A DNA stretch of 64,000 nucleotides. Source: Deltaproteobacteria bacterium (lineage in GTDB: Bacteria > Myxococcota_A > UBA9042). The notes beneath the pieces were generated by a model. It was not told the origin of the DNA, did not search any database, and worked only from the letters and a program-made list of their open reading frames with translations. This document shows, piece by piece, positions 26,778-34,992 of the stretch (positions within the stretch are counted from its first letter, which is position 1; every line of letters begins with the position of its first letter). The translations under genes and the position numbers were made by a program. The stretch covers positions 62,001-126,000 of the forward strand of contig JACKFC010000008.1 of the NCBI GenBank assembly GCA_020632665.1, given 5' to 3'.

Positions 26778-27224
26778 CTAGCCTCGCACCAATGCAACCG
26801 AGCAGCGCAGCCACACGACAGCCCATTCCGTTGCCGCGCCGGCGTTTTGCGCGATCAGCCGGCCGATGCCGCGGGGCAACTTGCGGATCGTACCGGCGGC
26901 CCCTGACATGTTTTGGTCCAAGCCGTAGCTGGCAGAAACGACGCCGGCGCCAGCCGCCGTTCCGGATGGCAAGAGCCAGGACGTCGTTGCGGTTGGCTCC
27001 ATCGACTCGAACGCCGCTTCGAGCTCGACGCGGGCGGCGGACCGCTGCATGCCGACTCTGACCGAAGCTGCGCCCGGCCCGGCCAAGCTGTATTCGAGCG
27101 TCAGGTAGGCTTGGTCGGCTTCCCCGAAGTCGAGAAAGTCATGCGGGGCCATCGTCCAGACGTCCACTGCAGTATTCGAAGCTCCAACGAATACAAGGCC
27201 TTCGTACCAGACAAATGACTTCAT
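26778..27224 (-). CDS. Small beta-rich protein, paralogue 2 of a three-gene set
   Basis: 148 aa. The ATG at 27224 starts with a Trp/Tyr/Phe-rich strand (MKSFVWYEGLVFVG). Alignment by eye with the upstream 144-aa protein is clear in the middle: FGEADQAYLTLEYSLAGPG with VGMQRSAA here against FDEVESATLEFEVTGVGPG with LKVQRTAA there. The C-terminus (TEWAVVWLRCSVALVRG) matches both siblings. No transmembrane segment or signal sequence. The function is unknown. It lies 14 bp before the 167-aa gene and 25 bp after the 144-aa gene, all in one direction. Confidence 0.6.
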   Translation of the reverse strand: MKSFVWYEGLVFVGASNTAVDVWTMAPHDFLDFGEADQAYLTLEYSLAGPGAASVRVGMQRSAARVELEAAFESMEPTATTSWLLPSGTAAGAGVVSASYGLDQNMSGAAGTIRKLPRGIGRLIAQNAGAATEWAVVWLRCSVALVRG

Positions 27225-27249
27225 GACCTCACTCCTGTCGAGGCGATTC

Positions 27250-27684
27250 CTAGTTGGTGATCACGTGCGCCCGCACTCGGATCGCAGCCCACTCACCAGC
27301 GCTAAAGCTCGCGGCACTGAGTTCCGTGCGCAAGCGCCCCAGCGGAAAACTCCATCCGTCCACGCCGAGCCCACCGCCGCTGCCCAGAACAAGGCCCTCG
27401 ACGCTTTGACCACGCGTCAACGTCATCGATCCAGATCCACCCGTGGTGACGATGTCGGCCCAGAGGTCTTCGTCGGCAGAGGGAGCTGCTGTGCGCTGCA
27501 CTTTCAAGCTCGTCTTGGTCGCGCCCGGTCCGACACCAGTGACCTCGAACTCGAGCGTCGCCGACTCCACTTCGTCGAATGCCAGCCAATGGCTCGGCGG
27601 CAGGGTCCACGAAGTTGCTGCTCCCTCGTAGAAGAAGACCCAGAGATCATGCCACAGCCGGCGCTGTGCTCGACGCGTAGTCAT
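27250..27684 (-). CDS. Small beta-rich protein, paralogue 1, first gene of the operon
   Basis: 144 aa. The ATG at 27684 follows GAGGAGGTGAC, one of the strongest ribosome binding sites in the window, as expected for a first gene that must be made in quantity. The basic start (MTTRRAQRRLW) leads into VFFYEGAATSWTLPPSHWLAFDEVE. Gly-rich turns (TTGGSGSMTLTRG, LGSGGGLGVDGWSF) separate strands. The end (EWAAIRVRAHVITN) aligns with both downstream paralogues. No known family recognised. The AT-rich stretch upstream (27721-27790) should hold the operon promoter. Confidence 0.6.
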   Translation of the reverse strand: MTTRRAQRRLWHDLWVFFYEGAATSWTLPPSHWLAFDEVESATLEFEVTGVGPGATKTSLKVQRTAAPSADEDLWADIVTTGGSGSMTLTRGQSVEGLVLGSGGGLGVDGWSFPLGRLRTELSAASFSAGEWAAIRVRAHVITN

Positions 27685-27746
27685 GTCACCTCCTCGGCAC
27701 TCAACGTTTAGTAGGTGGCAGTGAAGCAGATTCTACCCCCCCCGTC

Positions 27747-27779
27747 AACAACAATATTTCATTTTATAATCATGTTGTT
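27747..27779. promoter_or_regulatory. AT-rich inverted repeat upstream of the unknown operon
   Basis: A perfect 7-bp inverted repeat, AACAACA (27747-27753) and TGTTGTT (27773-27779), flanks 19 bp of very AT-rich sequence containing TATTTC and TTTATAAT. It is the only markedly AT-rich stretch for several kb and lies 63 bp upstream of the first gene of the six-gene operon, between it and the insertion sequence. It could be an operator around a promoter. I cannot place a convincing -35/-10 pair. Confidence 0.35.
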
Positions 27780-27910
27780 ATGCAGTAAGCTGGGGGCGTC
27801 TGGCGAAAAAGGGAGAGATGCATCGCACCGCCCTTCGACGGAGATATCGAGAACCCACGGCTCGCGGCCGACACCGAACTCTCAACGCATCTTTGGCAAG
27901 CCCGCTCGCT

Positions 27911-27928
27911 CTAGGCTCGACTTTAGCG
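27911..27928 (+). repeat. Left end of the insertion sequence: CTAG target duplication plus terminal inverted repeat
   Basis: CTAG at 27911-27914 is followed by GCTCGACTTTAGCG (27915-27928). The right end reads, on the other strand, CTAG then ACTCGACTTTAGCG, so 13 of 14 positions of the inverted repeats agree. A 4-bp CTAG duplication fits the YTAR target known for the IS701 group. Confidence 0.88.
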
Positions 27929-28156
27929 GTTTTCCAGGCGGCGACCAGCCAAGGCCCTTGTGTACGGTCGGCATCGCGGCGCCGCGACGCGGACAGCGAT
28001 CAACGGTGATGCTCGGGTTCGACGCCTTGCGTCGAAGCAGAGCTGTTGGGCGCCCGAGTTCGCGAGGGCGACTTGCTGCAGATCCCGACCGCTGCAGTGC
28101 GAGCTAGGGTCGTCAGCAGGCAGGCACACATCTTGAGGAGATCGTTACGTCTTGCG

Positions 28157-28192
28157 GGCCGCCGTCGACGGCCACGGCCGTCGACGGCGGCC
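28157..28192. repeat. Perfect 17-bp hairpin in the IS leader
   Basis: Positions 28157-28173 and 28176-28192 are exact reverse complements (GGCCGCCGTCGACGGCC) separated by AC. The structure lies about 150 bp upstream of the transposase start within the element. Such a hairpin could stop transcription entering from outside the IS, or hide the transposase ribosome binding site in read-through RNA, both known ways to protect insertion sequences from impinging transcription. No run of T follows, so it is not a standard intrinsic terminator. Confidence 0.7.
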
Positions 28193-28342
28193 GTCACCGT
28201 TGCGGCAGTGGGTTGTTTCCTGCCCGCACGACTCGGTGTTGCTGAACATGGTCGCGGGCTCAGATCGACGGCCAAAGAACTTGGAGAGGCACGGGGAAGC
28301 CCCCAAGATCGGGTTGCTAACATCGTCACCAAGGAGTTCCCC

Positions 28343-29872
28343 GTGCCCGACGTCCTTCTTACCGCGTCGTTCGTCGCTTTGCTATCGCAACTGCGCCCTG
28401 TCTTCACTGCGCCTTCGTTCGCCAACTTCGTCGTGCTGCTCGCCGGCATGGTCCACGCGCTCGGCGCGCATAGGCTTACCGACGCGCTACGCGCGGCCGG
28501 TCCTGCTGCCGAGCGACACTTCACGAGCTACTATCGGTTCTTGTCGCACGCGCAGTGGTCGCTCGACGAGTTGGGCCTGGCCCTGCTCGCGTTGATCGAA
28601 CAAGTGTTGTCGTTGCCGGAACTCGAGCTGATCGTCGATGACACGCTCTGCCGCCGCAGCGGCAAGAAGGTCGCGCTAGCAACGATGCACGCCGACCCTC
28701 TGCTCAAGCAAGGCGGTCGGCCTTTCCATAGCTACGGCCACGTGTTCGTCGTGCTTGCGGTTCATGTGCGGCTACCTTTGCTGGCGCCGACAGGGTGGGC
28801 GCTGCCCGTCATGTTCCGGCTGTTCGAAGGGCCGCGCCAAGGCGGGCGCAAAGACGCAGCGTCCGATGCGCGGCGTCGCAAGCTGCGCCGCGACAAGGAC
28901 CTGCCCACGCGCAACCGCGTTCGCAAGACCGACCGCAAAGTCGTCGATGGTAGGGTCGAGCAATGCGCTCCCGAGCCCGATAGCGGACCGTTGCCCAAGG
29001 AGTTGCACCGCACCAAGACCCAGCTCGCCGCTGAGTTGATCCTCGCGGTCGCGCGTCGATTTCCACACTTGCGCATCCGAGTTCTGGCCGACCATCTCTA
29101 CAACTGCAACGCAGTGCTGAACGAGGTGCTTCGCGAAGTCGACAACGTCAACTTCGTCACCCGCGGTCGCCCCGATGCGGCGCTGTTCGCCATGCCAGAG
29201 CCGCGCAAGCCCGGCCAACGCGGCCGACCCGCCATCAAAGGCGAGCAGCTGCCCAACCCCAAACAGTGGGCCGACGAGCACGCCGACGACTTCGAACGGC
29301 ACGTCGTGCCCATGTACGGACGCGACGTCACGGTCAGGGTGGCAAGCTACCTCGGTATGGCCTACCGCTCGCTACCGGGGCGGTTGGTCCGCTACGTCAT
29401 CGTCATCGACCCAGCCGGCATCTACCGAACCGACTACCTACTATGCACAGACCTGGAGCTATCGGTCGCAGAAGTCGTCGCCGCCTACAGCCGCCGCTGG
29501 CCGCTCGAGCAAACCTTCGAGTGCTGCAAGCAGAAGCTCGGGATGCAGGATACACAGGTCCAGATGCCGGCAGCGGTCCGACGCCACGCGCCGCTGTCGA
29601 TGCTGCTCTACAGCCTCGTCGTGCTCTGGTACCTGCAGCACGGCCACCAACTCACCAACTACGCCCGGCTACCAGCCGACCCATGGTACAAGGGCAACCC
29701 GCGGCCGAGCTTCACCAACATGCTCGCGTGCTTACGGCGAGCGAGCTGGGGCGAAGCATTTGTGGATCCACCGTTGCCCGGCACGGGAGCGACTGAAAAT
29801 CAGCCGCCGACGACCCGCGATCGGCGGCCGCAACTCGCCCGCTACCTGTCGCGGGTCGTCGCCGCGGGTTGA
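28343..29872 (+). CDS. IS4/IS701-type DDE transposase
   Basis: 509 aa from GTG 28343, chosen because AAGGAG lies 6 nt upstream; a longer open frame reaches further back but crosses the hairpin leader. Catalytic residues: first Asp in LELIVDDTLCRRSGKKV (about residue 98), second Asp in RVLADHLYNCNAV (about residue 249), and the Glu inside the YREK signature Y-x2-R-x3-E-x6-K (YSRRWPLEQTFECCK, from about residue 381). The long beta-strand insertion between the second Asp and the Glu, typical of the IS4 group, is present. The frame is uninterrupted, so the enzyme is probably functional. Confidence 0.92.
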   Translation: MPDVLLTASFVALLSQLRPVFTAPSFANFVVLLAGMVHALGAHRLTDALRAAGPAAERHFTSYYRFLSHAQWSLDELGLALLALIEQVLSLPELELIVDDTLCRRSGKKVALATMHADPLLKQGGRPFHSYGHVFVVLAVHVRLPLLAPTGWALPVMFRLFEGPRQGGRKDAASDARRRKLRRDKDLPTRNRVRKTDRKVVDGRVEQCAPEPDSGPLPKELHRTKTQLAAELILAVARRFPHLRIRVLADHLYNCNAVLNEVLREVDNVNFVTRGRPDAALFAMPEPRKPGQRGRPAIKGEQLPNPKQWADEHADDFERHVVPMYGRDVTVRVASYLGMAYRSLPGRLVRYVIVIDPAGIYRTDYLLCTDLELSVAEVVAAYSRRWPLEQTFECCKQKLGMQDTQVQMPAAVRRHAPLSMLLYSLVVLWYLQHGHQLTNYARLPADPWYKGNPRPSFTNMLACLRRASWGEAFVDPPLPGTGATENQPPTTRDRRPQLARYLSRVVAAG

Positions 29873-29877
29873 AGATG

Positions 29878-29895
29878 CGCTAAAGTCGAGTCTAG
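29878..29895 (-). repeat. Right end of the insertion sequence: terminal inverted repeat plus CTAG duplication
   Basis: Read on the minus strand: CTAG (29895-29892), then ACTCGACTTTAGCG (29891-29878), matching the left end in 13 of 14 positions. The TAG within this CTAG, read on the minus strand, is the stop codon of the RCC1 lipoprotein gene at 29892-29894. Confidence 0.88.
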
Positions 29896-32800
29896 GGCGC
29901 CGAACCAAGCACCGTCTCGAAGCTCTTCACCGGCGAGCTGCCGTGCCCCAACCCGAGCCGGGAAGCCGTGTTCAGCCCACAGCAGCGGACCTCGCCGGTC
30001 TGGAGCACGATGCAGGTCGTATTCACTCCCATCGCGACCTGCTCGACCTTGTCGACGCCCGTCACCTTCATCGGCACCGTCGAGTCGAAGGTGTCGCCGG
30101 TCCCCATCTGGCCGTTGGAGTTCTGCCCCCAGCAGCGCAACGTATGGTCCTGCAGCACAGCGCAGGTGGTGTGCATCGCCGCGTCGACCTGCGCCACCTT
30201 GCTGATATCGTAGACCGCGACCGGGCTGCCCGCGTTCTTCTTGCTGCCGTCGCCGAGTTGGCCGTAGCCGTTGTAGCCCCAGCATTTCAGGTCGCCGGCC
30301 TTGTCGACGGCGCAGCAATGCGCATGACCGCAGGTGAGGTCGACCGTGTCGACCAGCCCCGCGACGAGCTGCGGCTTGATCTCGGTCACGTTGCTCTCGC
30401 TGCCCTGCCCCAACGTCGCGGCGGAATTGTTGCCCCAGCACGCCACCTTGCCGTCGACCAGCCGGACGCAGGTGGCGTATTCGCCGACGGCGACCTGGGC
30501 GACCTTGCCCGGCATGTCGGCAACCAGCGTCGGCTCGACCACGTTGCTGCTGCCGGCTTGGCCGAGGGCGCTGTAAGTGTTGCGGCCCCAGCAGCGCACC
30601 GCGCCTTCGGTGTCGACCGCGCAGTTGCGGCTGTGGTGGACGTCGATCGACGCGGTATTGGGTGCCTTGAGCACGAATTCCGGCACGAAATAGAGCCCCG
30701 AACTGGTGCCGAGGCCAATCTGGCCATTGCTGTTGTAGCCCCAGCACCAGGTCTTGCCGCTGGTGTCGAAGCCACAGCCGTGGTTGCCACCCACCCGTGC
30801 GTCGACCATATCCTTGATCTTCTGGGCGGTTTGCAGGGTTCCGGGCGGGTTGACACTGCCGTTGACGCCGCAACCACCGTTGCCGCACGCGCCCCAGGCG
30901 TGGACCAGGCCGGATGTTCCGACCGCCAAGCCATTGGTATCGCCCATGCTCACACGCACGGCGAAGCGCTTGGCGCAGACCCCGGCGATGCAGGCCTTCT
31001 CGTCGCCGCACGGGGTCAGGTCGGCCAGCGCCGGGTAGACACAGCCCGCCTTGCCGTCGCAGGTGTTGGCCGTGCACGGGTTGTTGTCGTCGCAGGTGGT
31101 CTTCGGACCGGCCTTGCAGGTGCCGCCGACGCACGAGTCGCCGGTCGTGCAGGCGTCGCCGTCCTCGCAGGCCGAGGTATTGTCGATATGGGTGCAGCCG
31201 AGCTTGCCGTCGCAGCCGTCGTTGGTGCACGGGTTGCCGTCGTCGCAGGCGCCGGCGCTCTTGCCGAAGCAGATGCCGGCGCTGTCGCAGGTGTCGTGGC
31301 CGTAGGGGTCGAAGCGCCAGACCGCAACCTTGGGCGCACCGACGCCGCCGTTGCCGTCGCCGACGCCGAGCAGCGCGGGCCCATCGACGACCAGATCGAT
31401 CAGCGATTCGTAGCCAGCGCCGCTGCGCTGCTGCTTCCACAGCGTCAGACCGGTCGCGTCGACCGCGATCGCCGAGAGGTCGCCGCCCAGGCTCCCGGGC
31501 GTCCCGCCCGCGAGGACCCAACCCTTGCCGTGCGGCAAGATCCGCCACGGCCGCAGCGCCTCGCTCTTGTGCACCTGCCAGAGCTCCTTGCCCGCCGCAT
31601 CGAGCCGGACCAACGAGAGCAGCGGCGCCCCGCCCTCCATCCGCGTCCCGGCAGCCAACGCACCACCATCGGGGGTCGCCGCAGCGACGCGCAGCTCACG
31701 GGCCACGGCTTGGCCGACCACCAACTCGCCGAGCCAGGTCGCGGTGACGGCCTTGTTGCCGTCGAAGAAGGTCGCGGCGAAGCGGCTGCTGTTGGCCGTC
31801 GTGGTCCAGCCGCGACCGACCAGGATCGCGCCGCCCTTCGCCAACGCGGCGACGCCGTAGCCGGACCGCACCGTGCCGCCGTCATAGGCCTGCCAGCCGA
31901 GTGAGCCATTCGCCGCGATGCGGAAGAGCGCGCCGTTGTTGCCCTGGCTGCCTGCCGCGTAGACGCCGCCGACGCCGTCGGACGCGGCGTCGTTGATCCA
32001 GGTCGCCGGCGGCGAGAGCGGGCCCGGGTCGACCAGCTTCGACTTGCCGTCGGCCGAGAGCACCACGTGCCGCAGCACCCGAGCGTTGCCAATCTGCGCA
32101 TGACCCGTGAGCGTGATCGTGCTGCCAGCCGAGATGTAGCGGATGAAGCCATTCGCCAGCCCGGAGAGCGCGACCTGCGGCCAGCCCGGCGCGACCGCGC
32201 CAGTCTTGGTCAGCCGCCAGACGACCCACTCCTGGCTGCCATCGCCCGCGACCCGCACGCCGGCAACCATCGCGCCGTCGGCGATCGGCGTCACCACGTG
32301 ACCCCACGTCGCCTTGTCGCCTTCGCCGAACTCGGTGTGAAAGAGCGTGTCGGCTCCGCCGCCGACGCAAGCCCCGCTCTTGCACTTCGCGCCGACCTTG
32401 CACGCCGCGCCGTCGGCGCACTCCGAGCCGTCGGGCGCCGCGACCAGCACGCAGGTAAACGTCACAGCGCCCGTGCTGACGCATTTCGGCACGTCGCAGG
32501 CTCCGCCTTCTTTATCGCACTTCGGCGCCGGCCCAGCGACGCAGGCGCCGTCTTGGCAGGTATCACCGACCGTGCAGGCGTCGTCGTCGGCGTTGCAGCT
32601 CTTGCCGACGTAGCTCGACTTATCCGCCACGCAGGTGCCGGTCTTGGCGTCGCAGACGTCGAGCGTGCAGGCGTTGCCGTCGTCGCAGCCCTTCGTCGTG
32701 TGGCTGCAGCCGGTCTTGGGGTCGCAGGCGTCGAGCGTGCAGGCCTTGCCGTCGTCGCAGTCGAGCGCGCTGCCCTTGCAGGCGCCGCCGGCGCAGGCGT

Positions 32801-34922
32801 CGCTGCTGGTGCAGACCGTGCCGTCGTCACAGACGGTGCCGTCCTTGACGGGCTGCAGCGCGCAATCACCGGACTTCGGGTTGCACTTGGCCTTGAGGCA
32901 TTGGGTGTCCTGGCTGTCGTTGCAGAAGACCACGCCGGCCGGATTCGGCTTGCACTGCGGCTTGTCGGGGTCGCTCAGGTCGCAATAGGGCAGGCCGTTG
33001 CAGAGGTCGCCGTCGTCTTTGCAATCGGCGTCCTGCTGGCAGGGGCAGACGAGCTTGCCCGGCTTGCACTCGCCGATCAGGCAGAAATCGCCGGCCGTGC
33101 AATTCGAGCCGTCCTGACAGGCAGCGCCGTCGTCGACCAGCGTCTTCTTGCATTTGCCGCTCTGCGCGATGCACAGCGTCTGCACGCACGCCGTGTCGCC
33201 GACGGTCGGGCAGGTCACCGCCGTCGCCGGGTTCTGCTTGCACAGCGGCTTGGTCGGGTCGGATTTGTCGCAGAAGGGCGTGCCGTTGCAGAGGTCGCCG
33301 TCGTCGGCGCAGTCAGCGTCGCTCTTGCAATAACAAGCGAACGTCCCGGCCTGGCAGCCGCCCTGCTTGCAGAGGTCACCGACGGTGCAGGCGTCGCCGT
33401 CGCTGCAGGCGTGCGGCCCGGTGTTGGACTCCTTCTCGGGCAGCACCTCGCGGCGGCAGGCGTTGCCAGGGAGATCGCAGGTCTGCAACGTCCGCTCGAC
33501 CGCGGTCGGGGTGCACTCGCCGGTCAGCGGGACGCAGGCGTTCTTCTCGCAGGCGGTGTCGAAGACGCTCGGGCAGCCGATCATGGTCGAGGCGTTGTGC
33601 TTGCAGACGGCGTCTTTCGGGTCGCAGAAGAGCGTGCCGTTGCAGAGGTTGCCGTCGTCTTTGTCCTTGCAGTCGGCGTTGGTCTTGCAGGGGCAGGTAT
33701 TGGTGGTGCCGACGCAGGAGCCACCGAGGCAGATCTCGTCACCGGTGCATTTGTCGCCGTCGTTGCAGGGGGTGCCGTTCTTCACCGGGCCCAGCACGCA
33801 TTGGCCGGTCGAGGGCACGCAAGCGCTGACGGTGCACGTGGTGTTGTCGGCGGTCGGGCAGCTGATCACCGTCGCCGGGTTGATCACGCATTTGCTGCTC
33901 TTCTGGTCGCAATAGAGCGTGCCGTTGCAGAGGTCGCCGTCTTCCTGCGCGTCGCAGTCGGCGTCGACCGCGCAGCCGCAGGTGAACGCGCCGCCCGAAC
34001 AGCTGCCCTCCTTGCAGACGTCGTTCTTGGTGCAGCCGTCGCCATCGTCGCATTCGACCTTTCCGGCCGCGCCGCCGAGCGCGTAGCTGCAGCCCTTGCC
34101 GGCGACGCAGGTCTCGACCAGCAGCTCGGTCGGCTCGGGCTTGCAGCTGCCGTCCGCCGGATGGCACGCGTTCTTGCTGCAGACCGTGTCGTTCTCGCCG
34201 GAGCAGAGCACGACCGTCGCCGGGTTCACCTTGCAGCTGCCGTAGGGCTCGGTCGTATCGCAGTAGAGCGTGCCGTTGCAGGCGTTTCCGTCGTCGAATT
34301 TGGCGCAGTCGGCGTCCTGCTGGCAGGCGCAGAGGCTCTTGCCGGAGCCCTTGCAGTTGCCGCCTTGGCAGGCGTCCTCGGCGGTGCAGAGGTCGCCGTC
34401 CTGGCAGGGCGTGCCGTCGGGCGCGGCGATGGGAGCGCAGGAGCCGGTCTTCGGATCGCAGACGCTCTTGCTGCAGACCGTGTCCTGGCCCTTGTCGCAG
34501 ACCACGGCGGTCCCGGGCTTGCCGGCGCAGCGGTAGGGCGCCTTGCTGGTATCGCAATAGCGCTGCTCGGCGCAGAGGTCGGCCGGAGCGCAATCGGCGT
34601 CCTGCTGGCATTCGCAGAGGTCGAGGCCGCCCTGGCACGCCCCGCCGACGCAGCGATCGCCGATGGTGCAGGCCTCGCCGTCGTCGCAGGGGGCGAAGTC
34701 GATTGGGCAGGGGCCAGCGTCCGCGGGCCCGGTGTCGAGCTTGGAGGTGTCGGGTTGGCCCGTATCGGCCCCGCCCACGTCGGCCTGGGCCGTATCCTGT
34801 AGCGCTGCGGCGTCGGCCGTGCTGTCGGCACCGCCATTGGCCGCGCCGCCGTCGCTGCCGCAGCCCGCCATCAGCAGGACCAGCACCCAGACGAAAATGC
34901 CCAACCGAGCGTTGTTCTGCAT
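29892..34922 (-). CDS. Giant Cys-rich lipoprotein with C-terminal RCC1 propeller
   Basis: 1676 aa. ATG 34922 is preferred to the longer opening because it starts a clean lipoprotein signal (LGIFVWVLVLLMAGC) and has GGGAG upstream. An acidic Asp/Thr-rich spacer leads to a very long Cys region (about residues 85-880) built of CDDGxxC modules mixed with CNGTLYCD and CKTNADCKDKDDG-type modules. A non-Cys beta-propeller-like part (about 890-1230) has repeated GxGxxxxAG strands. A few more CDDGNPC modules follow, then seven RCC1 repeats (about 1330-1676) such as KTWCWGYNSNGQIGLG and LKCWGYNGYGQLGDG; the last has CCG instead of CWG. Surface exposure is likely. The stop codon lies inside the target duplication of the adjacent IS. 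Confidence 0.85.
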   Translation of the reverse strand: MQNNARLGIFVWVLVLLMAGCGSDGGAANGGADSTADAAALQDTAQADVGGADTGQPDTSKLDTGPADAGPCPIDFAPCDDGEACTIGDRCVGGACQGGLDLCECQQDADCAPADLCAEQRYCDTSKAPYRCAGKPGTAVVCDKGQDTVCSKSVCDPKTGSCAPIAAPDGTPCQDGDLCTAEDACQGGNCKGSGKSLCACQQDADCAKFDDGNACNGTLYCDTTEPYGSCKVNPATVVLCSGENDTVCSKNACHPADGSCKPEPTELLVETCVAGKGCSYALGGAAGKVECDDGDGCTKNDVCKEGSCSGGAFTCGCAVDADCDAQEDGDLCNGTLYCDQKSSKCVINPATVISCPTADNTTCTVSACVPSTGQCVLGPVKNGTPCNDGDKCTGDEICLGGSCVGTTNTCPCKTNADCKDKDDGNLCNGTLFCDPKDAVCKHNASTMIGCPSVFDTACEKNACVPLTGECTPTAVERTLQTCDLPGNACRREVLPEKESNTGPHACSDGDACTVGDLCKQGGCQAGTFACYCKSDADCADDGDLCNGTPFCDKSDPTKPLCKQNPATAVTCPTVGDTACVQTLCIAQSGKCKKTLVDDGAACQDGSNCTAGDFCLIGECKPGKLVCPCQQDADCKDDGDLCNGLPYCDLSDPDKPQCKPNPAGVVFCNDSQDTQCLKAKCNPKSGDCALQPVKDGTVCDDGTVCTSSDACAGGACKGSALDCDDGKACTLDACDPKTGCSHTTKGCDDGNACTLDVCDAKTGTCVADKSSYVGKSCNADDDACTVGDTCQDGACVAGPAPKCDKEGGACDVPKCVSTGAVTFTCVLVAAPDGSECADGAACKVGAKCKSGACVGGGADTLFHTEFGEGDKATWGHVVTPIADGAMVAGVRVAGDGSQEWVVWRLTKTGAVAPGWPQVALSGLANGFIRYISAGSTITLTGHAQIGNARVLRHVVLSADGKSKLVDPGPLSPPATWINDAASDGVGGVYAAGSQGNNGALFRIAANGSLGWQAYDGGTVRSGYGVAALAKGGAILVGRGWTTTANSSRFAATFFDGNKAVTATWLGELVVGQAVARELRVAAATPDGGALAAGTRMEGGAPLLSLVRLDAAGKELWQVHKSEALRPWRILPHGKGWVLAGGTPGSLGGDLSAIAVDATGLTLWKQQRSGAGYESLIDLVVDGPALLGVGDGNGGVGAPKVAVWRFDPYGHDTCDSAGICFGKSAGACDDGNPCTNDGCDGKLGCTHIDNTSACEDGDACTTGDSCVGGTCKAGPKTTCDDNNPCTANTCDGKAGCVYPALADLTPCGDEKACIAGVCAKRFAVRVSMGDTNGLAVGTSGLVHAWGACGNGGCGVNGSVNPPGTLQTAQKIKDMVDARVGGNHGCGFDTSGKTWCWGYNSNGQIGLGTSSGLYFVPEFVLKAPNTASIDVHHSRNCAVDTEGAVRCWGRNTYSALGQAGSSNVVEPTLVADMPGKVAQVAVGEYATCVRLVDGKVACWGNNSAATLGQGSESNVTEIKPQLVAGLVDTVDLTCGHAHCCAVDKAGDLKCWGYNGYGQLGDGSKKNAGSPVAVYDISKVAQVDAAMHTTCAVLQDHTLRCWGQNSNGQMGTGDTFDSTVPMKVTGVDKVEQVAMGVNTTCIVLQTGEVRCCGLNTASRLGLGHGSSPVKSFETVLGSAP

Positions 34923-34992
34923 CGAATGCTCCCGAAAACCACCAACGCAACCAGCCACGTCGGCGGTCATCGTGGCGCATTCCCGGGTCTCG

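Larger units (their letters stand above)
27915..29891 (+). mobile_element. Complete IS4/IS701-type insertion sequence, 1977 bp
   Basis: The element is bounded by 14-bp imperfect inverted repeats (27915-27928 and 29878-29891) and flanked by CTAG on both sides (27911-27914 and 29892-29895), a 4-bp target duplication of the YTAR type. It encodes one intact transposase (28343-29872) with the DDE/YREK signature of the IS4 superfamily. About 430 bp lie between the left end and the transposase start; this leader has no convincing gene but has a perfect 17-bp hairpin at 28157-28192. Intact ends, matching duplication and open frame suggest recent insertion and possible activity. It sits between the unknown operon and the stop codon of the RCC1 lipoprotein gene. 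Confidence 0.92.

Noticed and set aside
27915..28342. Possible genes in the leader of the insertion sequence
   Set aside because: The open frames are short, cross the 17-bp palindrome, and lack ribosome binding sites or recognisable sequence.
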